64,000 bases of DNA from Paramecium tetraurelia (Eukaryota > Ciliophora > Oligohymenophorea > Peniculida > Parameciidae). Position numbers and translations under genes: made by a program. Of this stretch, positions 1 to 11,337 are shown in pieces; within the stretch, counting starts at the first letter, position 1, and each line of letters starts with the position of its first letter. The DNA lies in contig NW_001799488.1 of NCBI RefSeq assembly GCF_000165425.1, positions 317,350 to 381,349 of the forward strand. Reading direction: 5' to 3'. Under the pieces are notes generated by a model. That model had not been told where the DNA came from, searched no databases, and was given only the letters and a program-made list of their open reading frames with translations.

Positions 1-119
1 CGATATTTAAGATTAGAAATTAAGTATATATATATATCCTTAATGAATCACACTTTTATTTTTAGCATAGATAAATTAATTACATATATATAATATAATT
101 TACCTTAAGTCTTATTAAG

Positions 120-1357
120 ATGCAAAGTAATGACATAAAACTCAAATGTTCAGTTTCAAATCATGATGCTCTTGTATAATTAGTGTGTTTTGAACCAGAT
201 TGCAAGGCATTTAGATTCTTTTGTATTTAGTGTTAAAAAGATGGAATTCATCAAAATCATGTCCAAATGTGTTTTGAAATACCTAAATTGTTTGAATACG
301 CATAAAAGGTTGGAAAAGAATGTGATGATCTTCTAGAGATAGTGAATAAATAATGGAAATCAATCAAATATTAATTTTAAACATTGATTGAAGGAATCAA
401 GAAAAAATACATCATCTCAAATACATTTTTGATTTAGCTTAATTATTCATAGTTAAATTAAACCTTAGAAGATTTGATTAATTTTCAATCATAAAACTCT
501 TTTATTAAGAATACAATTTAAAACACTTTATTTGATTTTATTGAAAAAATAGAAAAACTGGAGCAAGAAATTAAACTACATGAAAAACCACTTTCTTTTC
601 ATATATCTAAATAGGAAATAGAGAAATCATAAGAATTATTTTATAAAGGTATCATAAATTTAATAATTTAGGATATGAATTATATTAAGATAATGACAAG
701 TATGATGAAGCCATCATCATATTAGATCAAGCAATCAATTTAAATCCAAATAACTATCAGGCTATCTGGTGTAAAGGTATTAAAATTATATATTATTAGC
801 TGCAAGTTTAAGAATGCTTGGCTAATATAAAAAAGCTATTATTTGGGCTGACAAAGCTTTATTATTAGATCCAAAACATAATTTTTCACTTTATTGTAAA
901 GGTAGAAATTTATTTCTATATTTTAGCTGCATGTTTAAGAATGTTGGATCAATATGAAGAAGCAATTATTTGGGCCAATAAAGCATTAGCTATAGATTCT
1001 TAAGATTGTTTTGCTTTATCATGTAAAGGTATTTAATTTTAAATACTAAAGGATCTTCACTACGATTGTTGAAAAGGTTCAACGAAGCAATTAAAGTTAT
1101 TAATGCATCATTAACTATTAATCCAAATCATTTTGATTCATTAAAGGAGAAAGGTTTTCTTAAAGATTATGCATATATTAGGTGCATGTTTACATGATGA
1201 ACATCAATATCAATAAGCAATGTTATTCTACGAATAGGCTTTGAGGATTTTTCCAGGTGACCAATGGACCAAAGATAGATTAGGTATTGATTCGAAATAT
1301 TTCAAGATAAATGTTTGCAAGCTCTAAAACCAAAGTAAAAATGATTCCCTTTCATGA
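120..1357 (+). CDS. B-box zinc finger / TPR repeat protein
   Basis: Read with TAA/TAG as Gln, this gives an N-terminal Cys/His cluster (CFEPDC, FFCIQCQ, HQNH, QMCF) typical of a B-box, then a helical stretch, then tandem tetratricopeptide repeats (for example YDEAIIILDQAINLNPNNYQ and YKKAIIWADKALLLDPKHNF). TPR arrays bind protein partners; no enzymatic domain is seen. About five short introns separate the repeats, nearly one per TPR and in the same phase, which suggests growth by exon duplication. The intron at 1029-1051 ends AAG, not TAG. The start is the first ATG before the Cys cluster and the stop is TGA. TPR/B-box proteins form large families in Paramecium; the exact role here is unknown. 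Confidence 0.8.
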
Positions 1358-1805
1358 GTTATTAATCCACATTTGAAAGTTATAATTTAATTATCTATTA
1401 CTGTAATAAATCAAAATAAACGGTCGCAGTAGATGCTTTAAGATCCTTTTAATCTTCTATGTTTTACTCAAGCAGCAAAGCTTGAGTAAATACCAATAAG
1501 ATCTCGTTATAAAATATTATGTATTAATTAAATCTTATACAATAGGATTTACCAAAACATAAATATACTAAAGAGCAATTCATAAATATTTAATTCGTTA
1601 AGTAGGATGAATTTACAACTTTTGAATAATCCTTTCTTATATTATTTTTGCCCAAAGAAGCCAAAATTAATGTTTGAAAAATTTGGAAGTCATTATTATA
1701 TACCATACAAGGGAATGTTCCAAACAAACATTATTCTTTAAATGCAATTTGAGAGTAAAGGTATAAATTTAAACTCCATTAACAATTTTATTTATCATAA
1801 ATTTT
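1358..1805. other. Intergenic or relic stretch without a supported gene
   Basis: Between the TPR gene and the next recognisable open frame there is 450 bp of mixed-frame sequence. Short stretches look codon-like but none runs far or matches a family I recognise. It may be the 5' side of the decayed gene that follows. Confidence 0.4.
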
Positions 1806-4090
1806 ATGTTGATTTTAATTATGTTTGCAATTAGCCTCTTCTAATAACTGGCTGATATCATAATCATGTTCAACCCTTTATAATCCTGCTATATTTCAAC
1901 ACAAAAGTTGCCCTGTAAATCCCATCAAATTTGCTCGACTCAGGTCAGGGAATTCAAGAATAGATAAGAAATTTATGGAAAAAGTTGTTAAACTGAAGTA
2001 ATAGTTGATATTTTTTGATGATACTTCAAGCAGCAATGCAGCTCTATTAAAAATTAATCATATAACTCCATCTATATTATAAATATTGTATCAAAGCAGC
2101 TAAAAATTAACAAATTTAACTCAAAATGCAGCAGGAATATATGAAAGCACAAGAATCTCTAGATTTTTTGACTATTGTTGATAGTATTTAATGTTGTTTT
2201 CTAACTTTACATCTTAGGTTTAATAATAATAATAATTCAATATCCCTCCAGAGCTAGAATATAAAAACGAGGATTGATGTACGAAATTTGTTTGTCTATG
2301 TCAAATATTATTTACCAACTTGCTTGAGTTGTTTAAGTTCAAATAGCTATTTAACTTGCTCTTATGGTATTCTATTGACGGATGGATCTTGCAATTGCGA
2401 TCCTCTTCATTAATTTCCTAAACTGGAATTGGATGCAGACAAGAATGTGAAAGAGATTATTTTATAGCAAGATCAGATGATATTTGTGTTTCAGAAGGAA
2501 GGATTAAATCGAATGTTTGATTTTTGAAACTCCAACTTTTAATTTATCTAAGATTATTAATAATTTAGAAGTACTCCATTATTGATTTACTCTTGTAATT
2601 TTAATAGTTACGTTGGAAGTTTACTTTATAATGAGGGAATGAGTTTAAAATTCGCAAATTCACAATCATTAACATTTATTAGACTCAGAATTACATTTTA
2701 CATCAAAGACTTTTTGACTGATAATTGAATATAAATAAAACTTGATAAGGTGAAATAATCAAAACATAAACAGATTATAATTTTATAAAATCAGAAAGGT
2801 TTCAAGTTTTACATGCTCTACTCATGATTTAATTAGAATTGAAGTAATTCTTCGAACTTACTCTCTTAAACCAAGACTTTTGTTAAAAGGATCTTAAATA
2901 ACCTAAGCAACTTCAATCTGGGGATTTAAAAACATCACAATTGATAGTGGCAATTGCAAAGAAAATTGTTTAGTGTGTGCAGATTTCTCCACATATCAAC
3001 AATGCCTGGTTGGCTAAATTTTATATAAAATGGATGTGTTAGTTCTTGTCCTGCCTATTCTATTAATTGTGATGATTATGCTATCATACAATGTAACTAT
3101 ATAATTAATTCTTATACTCTCGTTACTTAGCAAAAGGATTTTATAATTTAAATATGACTAATTCAGATATCAACAATTTCTTTGATACAACTATTTCTAA
3201 TGGTAATAACTTCATGACAGGCTACAAGTTTTCTACATTTCCTACTTAATTCATTTAAGGATGCGGTATGGTATGGAATAATGCTATATATTAAAAACCA
3301 TGGAGTATATCCAAACCTCACTATGTTGTTACATTTAGATCTAATGTTACATATGGTGATGGATATGGCGGAGTTTTAATCACAAAATTTAAGGTGTAAA
3401 ATCCGCTGCCTATACAAATCCATTATCAGGTGGTTATAGAAATTATCATTAATTAAAATACAACCTAACCATATATATCTTGAAATTTTACAACCATATA
3501 CAACTTTATTGGTAGGACTCAAGCAGATATAATAAGATATTTTGAAATCTTTTAGAATACATTCTAATAGTCTACTTTAGATATTGAGTTTCAAAGTACA
3601 GGCAAATCCAATAGATATTATAGATAAAGATCATTAGAAGAAATCTTCATTCAGGAAATAATAATAGTTCCTTAAAGATAAGTATATGTAACTGATGAAT
3701 TTAAAGCTCTAAGGGGAAATTATGGCTTTGACTTACAAAGTGTGTTTTCAGCCTAAATATATTTAGCATCTCTAGCAATATTATTTGGAAGATTTAAAAT
3801 CTTTTTTTTGCCCTCCTTATATTTTGTGTTGGATGAATAACTTTTATTTCTTAAATGATAATCATCCAGAGCAGAATTTTATCTAAAATATGTTTGAATT
3901 GTTTAAAAATTAATTATCTTAACCTTGGTCCCAGATTTTTTGAATAAATATAATTGTGGGTTGTACAATTATTTTTGCATTTTAAGACAGATTCCAAATA
4001 TTAAATGATGAATCTGTCTTCTTGGGAGGAATTAAAATCATAGATTGCATATTTGAAAAACGCAAATGTACTTGTAATGTATTTATAAAT
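1806..4090 (+). pseudogene. Decayed gene for a Cys-rich secreted or membrane protein
   Basis: Pieces of one protein type lie in all three plus-strand frames. They begin with a signal-peptide-like start at 1806 (MLILIMFAISLFQQ). Next come Cys-spaced segments near 2300-2520 (YYLPTCLSCLSS, GSCNCDP, then GCRQECERDYF in another frame) and again near 2950-3100 (GNCKENCLVCADF, then NGCVSSCPAYSINC after a frame change). Extracellular beta-type stretches and a hydrophobic stretch near 3760-3830 follow. The spacing resembles the large Cys-repeat surface proteins common in ciliates. At least five frame changes and several TGAs rule out an intact product. Boundaries are approximate. Confidence 0.5.
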
Positions 4091-4317
4091 TGAAATATAG
4101 TTTTTTATATTATACTAATATCATTAATAGATTGATTGATATTAATAGTTCATTTATTTGGATATAAAAAATTCTAATGTGCTTACTATCAGAAAATTAT
4201 GATAAAATTTTATAGAGAAGATATATACTGTTTAACAAATTTGATTATTTTTATCAACAAAACAAGATCATTAAATTAGATATAAATATTAAATATAATA
4301 ATATTCATTTAGATCTT

Positions 4318-5930
4318 TCATTTATTAAATAACCTGAATATCTACAGTTGCTACTAAATTTAATCGAATAAAACAAGATATTCACCATTTTTTGTTAATG
4401 CTCCACACATATCATTAATTCCAAAATCGTGTCTATATATAATTCTAAATTTATCTTATTTCTAATATTTAATTATGTATATTTTATGCTTATGTCTTAC
4501 TATTATTATTTCGAGTTCTTGATTATAAATTATAGGGAATTAAGAATAATCATTATACTCAATATTCTTATCTAATTAGATTAGAGAGTCCAACTATTCT
4601 TCAAATTTTCCATATTATTATGAATATACCTAAATTTTATCTTAATTCTTTCCATAAGATACCCAAAGAAATTTGGAATCATTTATAAATTGCAGTTTCA
4701 GTCTATAAATTGATGATTTAATTATTTATAAAGGTTCCCATTTATTATTTGCTCCTTCTTGCCATAATATTATTTCACCAAAAGCACAAGATGCAAATAA
4801 CGATTCAGATTAATTGAAATTTAATTAGCGCACTTAATTCTCGTATTTATCAATAGAATATCTAAATTTGAGTTCATTATTATTAAGATCTACTTCCCAA
4901 AAAGTTAATAATTTATAATATCCTCCTGAAATTAGCTGATCTTCTGATTTATTTAAAATCAAACATAAAACACTATCATTATGTTCTTCAAATGGTTACG
5001 AACTTTTTCCATTCATCATTATTGATATATTTCCAACAAATAATAGTTTGATCATCTGATCCAAAAATAAAACTATTAAGTTATTTACTATAGACTAAGC
5101 AATTTATATTACCCTAATGTACATTTTAAGTTTGCAATAGTTCTACTTTTTCTTCGTTAAATTTCCATATCCTAATAGCGGATTACTCATTTGAAACCAT
5201 TATTGATCCAGTTTAATTAAAGACTATTGTTGAACAATTAAGTAATTATTTTTTGAATCATCAATTAACTCAATTCTAAATTACTTATATTTCAATAATT
5301 CTTAGTTCTCATCAATAATTTGCTCCTATTAAATAGGATTCAGCTCTGACTATTCTTGAACCAATGTTTCTTAATTAATATTCCATAATTTTATTAATTT
5401 TATCCATATTTCTCACTTTTTTAAAATGGTTCAAAATACTTCATCTTTGTAATAATTTTTTCATTTTATTATTAATTTTTACTATTTCATCAATTAGTGG
5501 TTAACATGAAAATAAAGTATATCTTTTTCCATTACCTCATAGAAATCATATACTAAATATTTTTATCCTGTTTTCTCTAGGTTTACTATCCACTCTTTAG
5601 TGCTATAAATGAAATTATCCAAATATTCAATTACTTTATTTTTCCAGGAATCAATTACATTTTTCATTTTTACAATTGCTTTACAATTAATCTCTATGAC
5701 ACCATTCACCTTGTTTCTCTTTTCCTTCTGATTTTTTGTTATTTGTTCTAGATAGTCATCAAAACTGGAAACTTGGCTCTAATTTGTAAAGCATAATTCA
5801 CATAATAGCCTTTTATTGTTTTGAATGTTTTTTTCAAGATTAATTTTATAGATTTGAAGATTATGATTCATTGAACACACAAGATCTTTCTAATTTTTTG
5901 AATCATTTTAGGTTAAATCATTAATAATCA
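4318..5930 (-). pseudogene. Broken WD40-repeat protein gene
   Basis: On the minus strand the 3' half gives good WD40 blades (for example SAIRIWKFNEEK, GSDDQTIICWKY, then EHNDSVLCLILNKSEDQLIS and LFASCAFGEIILWQE) and ends with TGA at 4318-4320. The N-terminal part (DLVCSMNHNLQIYKINLEKN, RLLCELC, then long helices) has the layout of a large Paramecium WD40 family that I recall, with a short Cys motif, a coiled region and then blades. Reading through needs several frame changes (near 5000, 5220 and 5500) and passes TGA codons near 5440. No clear ATG in frame was found at the 5' end. Confidence 0.7.
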
Positions 5931-6014
5931 AATAATTATTAATTAAAAATATACTAAATAAAATATAACTATTTTTACGACTATAAACAATCTGGAGCTG
6001 AAATCTTATGAAAT

Positions 6015-6381
6015 ATGCATCAAATTATTTAATTAGAAGAAGTTGAATAATTTGATGATGATGATTAATTTGTTAAATTCATTTTTAAATACCTGAAATT
6101 TTCAATTGATTTCTTTCTAAATTTCGAAGGATAATTTTATTAAACATTTCGCTATTGAACTATCTCTATAAACAAAAAGTCAATACGAAAATCTTCAGAT
6201 ATTTGTAAAATCAATACAAGTAGAATTCCTAATTTTTTTTAGATTAGTTTCCGGATTTGACAAAATACTAATTCCCTTTAATATTTAGAGAAGCAATTTA
6301 ATAAGTATTTATAATTAGATCTCTTTATATTATCTGATAGGGATTGAAACTTTTTCATCTATATATTAGAGAATAAATTGA
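6015..6381 (+). pseudogene. Small unrecognised reading frame with one frame change
   Basis: ATG at 6015 opens an acidic helical frame (HQIIQLEEVEQFDDDDQFVK). It continues in the +1 frame after about 6115 (IKHFAIELSLQTKSQYENLQ) to a TGA at 6379-6381. Composition looks coding, with many Gln from TAA/TAG, and joining the two halves needs one +1 change near short A and T runs. It may be a real gene of about 120 residues with a sequence error, or a relic. I do not recognise the family. From 6382 to 6768 I see no gene. Confidence 0.3.
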
Positions 6382-6768
6382 ATATAGATATTAGATATTC
6401 TAATTAAAAATAAGGCAGCAGAAATAAATCAAAAAACAGATGTTGAATAATAAATACCCTTATATGTTCCATCGAAAAAACTATGTAGGTAATGCATAGA
6501 TAATATCGACTTTCACAATGATTAAAATATGTGCAAGAGGGGAATATTGGAATTTAAATAACCCTTTTTTACTGAAATGATATTAAAAATTATGTAGAGG
6601 TAAATGAAATTTATTAATTCAAATAAAACAATATTATATTTTTTAATTTATTATGAATTGTATTAAATTAAAGATTGAGTTATTTGAATGTATGAAATTT
6701 TTATAAAATTCGTTGTTCTAATATTGTAATTAATAAAATATTATATAACAACTAAAAACATCCATTGA

Positions 6769-8059
6769 TGTTTCTAGACTTAGTATTCAATTTTTGTTGC
6801 TCTAAACGGCAGAAAGATGATAAAGATACAAAATCTTAAAATAGTAACAAAAGTCAAGAGGAGTAAATAATAGAACAGAAAAGAATGGAGTTGGACCTTG
6901 GGAAAGGAGGTTCTAATCAGATATAAAGTAGCAAAATATTGAGTTTTATAAGAATCATAACCGTAATCATCAATAGTATCGCCTACGGACAATTATTTCC
7001 AACTGAATGATGAAAAGTAATAAAAAAAGAGTAGTTTCGAAGAAGATAATATCGATGAGAATCAATTTAATTTTGAAGGTAATGAGGAACCAAAATTGAA
7101 TACTAACAATGTTAAAGATCATTTGGGGAAACGGTAAATAAAAAGAATGTTAAAAAAATAGTTCTAAGTCTTAGGAGAAATAAGAGAAGGGTTTGAAAAA
7201 GAAAATCAGCAAGAACAAAGAGAAAGCAGAAGGAGATAAAAGAGTGGTGAAGATTTGGTAACCGGAAGAAGATTAGAGGTTGAGGAAACTCTATCAAGAA
7301 TATCAAGGAAATTGGAGCAAAATCATATAATTTATGCCAGACAGAAACATTTCTTAATGTTCTTAGAGATGGAGAAGGATAAATCCAATATAAGTGAATT
7401 AGTAATTGTATTATAGAGTAAATAAAAGTGGACTTAAGATGAGGATACAAAGTTAGTATCTATGGTTGCAGTAGAAGGCAAAAACTGGACTAAATTAGCT
7501 AAGAATTTCCCAGGAAGAACAGGAAAATAAATTCGAGAAAGGTATCTCAATAAATTAGATCCAACTCTTAATTTTGTAGCATGGACAGAATAAGAAGATC
7601 AAGAAATAGTGAAATATTACAATTAATATGGTGCTAAGTGGAGTTAGGTTGCCTCACATTTGAAAGGGAGATCGGTATTCATTGTAAATATTTAGGAAAA
7701 TATGGTGAAGAATAGGTTTTATTCGCATATTCAGAAATATCTCTTGGGTAGATAAAATAAATACTAAATAATTTATAAATAAGGCAAGAATTAAAAATAA
7801 CAGAATGGCAGTTCATAAATGATTGAAGTAGGTCAGAATATGGATGTTGAATATTCTGACACTTCTAATAGTGATATGAAGTTAGTTCATTCTGAAAATT
7901 ATTCAGTATTTTTAGTTTTTAATATTTTAGTCTTCCATTGGATCAAGCACATTTACTTTTTCTTATTATGACAATGATGAATTTAGTGGGAATGGAGAGG
8001 ATCTGGATTATGATAATTAATTTGATCATGAATTCGCCGAAAAAGCAAGATTATTTTGA
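6769..8059 (+). CDS. Myb-like DNA-binding protein (two SANT/Myb repeats)
   Basis: Nuclear DNA-binding factor. After a charged Gln-rich N-terminus, two consecutive Myb repeats are clear: WTQDEDTKLVSMVAVEGKNW with RTGKQIRERYLNKLDP, then WTEQEDQEIVKYYNQYGAKW with KNRFYSHIQKYL. Introns at 7675-7695 (21 nt) and 7906-7930 (25 nt) restore the frame; the first falls inside the recognition helix of repeat 2. A third intron at 6928-6952 (25 nt, ending AAG) joins the N-terminal frame starting at 6769 to the Myb frame. The C-terminus is acidic and Ser/Asp-rich, as in many activation regions. The target genes cannot be inferred. Confidence 0.85.
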
Positions 8060-8195
8060 ATTGTTATATTTTTTATCAAATAAAATTATGATTTAGTTGA
8101 GACCTTAAATTTCACTAAAAATTGACAAAATCTCTAAAGATGGTATATGCATTAGAATATTCGGTTGGTTTCTATTCTATGTCATTTTGTAGATA

Positions 8196-9760
8196 ATGAT
8201 GATAAACAATCGAAAAAAATATTTATCCTATGATATTAGATTAAGTAAGTTTGAAGGAGATGCCAATCAAAGTGAAAATAAGAAATTAAATTATACCAAC
8301 ACCACTGGGAAATATACATTTCCTATTCAAAATATAAGCGAAGTGGAATTGAATCTAAATGTTACAATCAATAAAGTATTAAAATCATTTAATCATTCTT
8401 AGAATGACTATTACGATTTAGAACATGTTATGGTTAAGGAAGAGGAAATACTTAATGATATGAAGTACTAATTAATAGTGCATTCAGAAGATTAAACTCT
8501 CGTGCTCAATGAAACCCACACGACTTCATTGAAATGCAAATCTAAGAGCTAATAAATTTAATGCACTGGCTATCTAGAGTCAATTATCAATAATGGCTAT
8601 AAGGATCTCCAATTCCAATTACTCATATTCCATCATAATGCATTAGCCATTCACTCTTAAAATTTAACATTGCTATATGAGAACAATCAATATTTCACTA
8701 TGATTTTGATTTTTTAAGTATCCCTATATTATTACATTTGTAGGTTCTCTTCCTCTTTTTGATTCTGTATGGCATATACTATTTCTTCAGCAATTTGAGT
8801 GATTATCCTAGACAAATTTGGCCCAAAATGTATTTACTAATATATACTTAGACATTAATGGCTATTAATATTACTTATAGGAATGATTCTCTACAACTTT
8901 CCAATACTACTAATTCGAAATCATTATGGCCAATTTGTTCACTATTACTCGAACTTAGTTGAATTATTCATTTAATCAGGATTATTCTACTTTTGGCTAT
9001 CCATTTTTGAATTAGAACAAACTTAATCTTCTGAAGAGGATGGACAAACAACTTCTAATTAATTTACTATATGGAATCTATTAAAATTGCTTTTGGTAAT
9101 GTTGTATACAGTTCCTCAGGCAATAATGGATACATTTATTTTTATAATGCAAGAAGAATTAATGTAGTATGATCCAAGAGTTGAGATTCCATTTTACAGT
9201 ATTTACTTGAAATTTGTAATTTTAAGTTTAGTTGGATACTCTGTATGTTTTGTATTTCTTTTATATAAATCATTTAATCGACATGAGAAATCAATATTAA
9301 TAACTGAACCTCCTGTTATTGAAAATGATAAATAACATGATCCATTTTATGAAGGTTAATAAATAAAAGAGTAAGATGGATAAGGAGAGATCAGGAATTA
9401 TAAATTGTTGCATATTTTATCGACAATTTGCTTTTCAGCTTTAGTTTATTACCAATTAGTTACAATATTGGAACCAATTGTATTAACAAGTTCTAGTACT
9501 ATAAATGAATGGGCATTGATCAATATATATTTATGCATGATAGTACAATTATACATGCCTTATAATCAGCCATTTGAAGATGAACAACAAAAGTCAATGT
9601 ATGGAGATGTGGAAATGGATGATTTAAATATGTAATAATTAATTGAATATTTATTATTAGTAAGAGTACTAGGGTTAAACATAAAAATTTAGCCAATAAG
9701 AAATTTTATACAAAGTAGAAGGATGAGCAAACAGGTTAAGAGGATGATATTCAAATATGA
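8196..9760 (+). CDS. Multipass membrane protein, possibly Wntless/TMEM181-like
   Basis: The N-terminal ~170 residues look like a soluble lumenal domain. Seven or so hydrophobic segments follow (for example VLFLFLILYGIYYFF, WLLILLIGMILYNFPILL, FVILSLVGYSVCFVFLLY, LLHILSTICFSALVYYQL), with an acidic cytoplasmic loop and tail. An ectodomain followed by a 7-TM block is the layout of the GOST/Wntless/TMEM181 superfamily of secretory-pathway receptors; this assignment is by layout only. Introns at 8718-8743, 8830-8851 and 9632-9660 keep the frame, the last giving an acidic C-terminus ending at TGA 9758. The start is uncertain: the frame upstream of 8196 stays open and hydrophobic but has no ATG. 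Confidence 0.55.
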
Positions 9761-9810
9761 GTAGATGTATTATATATTGTTATTGCTTAATAAATAAAAA
9801 TAATGGCAAA

Positions 9811-10367
9811 TCAATTATATGAGGATGATGTTTAAGAGGATGAGGAACTAAAATCATAAATTTTGGGTTTTTTGATTTTCTTCTTAATTTTTGTGGACTT
9901 TCCATTATTTTGAATAATAGTCTTTTAATTTTTTGACAAATATTGGTACTATTATTTTTGTTATTCTTCTTCTAATTTGATGATTGTATTAGGGATATAC
10001 TTCTATTTTTTTTTATTTTTTGCTCTTTATATTAGGTTATCGTCGTCACTGTTATCTGATTATTGACATTATTCAGTTTTAGGTGAATCAAATTCATAGA
10101 TGTCTAATTGAGCTGATAAGGATGCACATTTATCGTAGAGTTTAGCTAATACTTTATAATATTTTGTTTCGCTCACAACTCTCATAAATTGTAATATTAA
10201 ATAATTAGATTGGCAATCTAAAATAGAACCTAAATTATTGGAAAATCCTTGTATTTATTGAATTAATAATAAATAATTAATCTGTTATAAAAAGATGAGT
10301 AAATGTTCACTTAATATATAGCTAAAATAAATGATAGATGATATTATGAAATATATTATATCTTCAT
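9811..10367 (-). CDS. Unrecognised small basic protein
   Basis: The minus-strand frame encodes a helical N-terminal half (including SNYLILQFMRVVSETKYYKV and LAKLYDKCASLSAQLDIYEF), then a Lys/Gln-rich region and a Ser-rich tail (DFSSSSSQTSSS) ending at TGA 9811-9813. The start is unresolved. ATG at 10365-10367 would need a 29-nt intron with an unusual GTG donor and overlaps the stop of the upstream stomatin gene; ATG at 10183-10185 gives a shorter product. The upstream frame looks coding, which favours the longer form. No family is recognised; the composition suggests a nuclear or nucleic-acid-associated protein, but that is a guess. Confidence 0.5.
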
Positions 10368-11304
10368 GCTAATAATCCTTGAGTGATTTGATGCATCAAC
10401 TTTTCTTAGTTTTTTTCATCTGGTACAAAACATACCTTAGTTCCATTACTGCCAGCCAATTGTTATAGTGTTTCTAGATACCTTACTTGCATGGCAGTCT
10501 TAGAATCCAAGAATTCAGAAGGCTTATCTCATTAACTTGGCTGACTCAACATCAGCTTTGGCACTTATCAATTTACCTTGGGCCAATCTCTATTCAGTGG
10601 CTGCAGAACCTAATGCTTATTAGAGATCAGCAGACAATTGGATGTCCTTCATGTAAATGTTATCAATTAATACACCCCTTAAATTAATATGCTGTATACC
10701 AGTCTTTCACATATTCATCAACCTAATCTTCAATCTAATCTGCAACTTCCTACCTTTTCTCAAGCAAATCCTAGAGCACAAAGGATCCCACTGTGTTTTT
10801 GAGGACTGCATATGTAATTTATCGGACTGCTTAATCGTAGTTCTCGACTCGATAAATAGCAAACCGCGATGTTTTGATTCTATAATAAACGGATGCATCT
10901 ATGGAAATAGTTACATTATCTTTGGTCATAACAGACTAAAGAATATGTATTATACATTACTTGTCTATCTAAATCGATAACAGTAATCCTCAAGTCTAGT
11001 TATTCTAAGGTGTCTGTACATGGATTGACATAATGTAATCCTGGTCTAACTACTTTGATATGTCTTCCAAATCTTTTGAACAATCCTTCAGTACCTAAAA
11101 CGTAGATTGGAATTATGAACCTTATTCAACTTCCTGGTATGGATAGTTAACACACATACAAAAAATACAAGGAATCCAGGTTCTTAAACAACCAAAACAT
11201 TCTCCCAAACAATATTAGCATTTGGCATATGCAATCATTGTTTGATTATCTTAGAATTCTGGAACTTCCAAATGAGCTATCTTTCTTCTTGAATGAGCAT
11301 TCAT
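10364..11304 (-). CDS. Stomatin/slipin-type SPFH membrane protein
   Basis: Band-7/SPFH proteins oligomerise on the cytoplasmic face of cholesterol-rich membranes and modulate channels. Diagnostic stretches here are LFKRFGRHIKVVRPGLHYVN, LRITVIDLDRQ, VTISIDASVYYRI and QAVRQITYAVLKNTVGSFVL, then a C-terminal helix (SAKADVESAKLMRQ) and QVRYLETLQQLAGSNGTKV. A Cys-rich N-terminal hydrophobic stretch (YCLGECFGCLRTWIPCIFC) probably inserts into the membrane and may be palmitoylated. Introns are at 10678-10699 (ends AAG), 10936-10960 and 11095-11120. The frame shifts by one base near 10516-10524, between LMRQ and SEFLDSKTAM, inside a conserved helix. The start codon lies 33 bp from that of the divergent ATPase/cyclase gene. 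Confidence 0.88.
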
Positions 11305-11337
11305 ATTCAATCTAATTTATTATTATTGAAATCAAAT

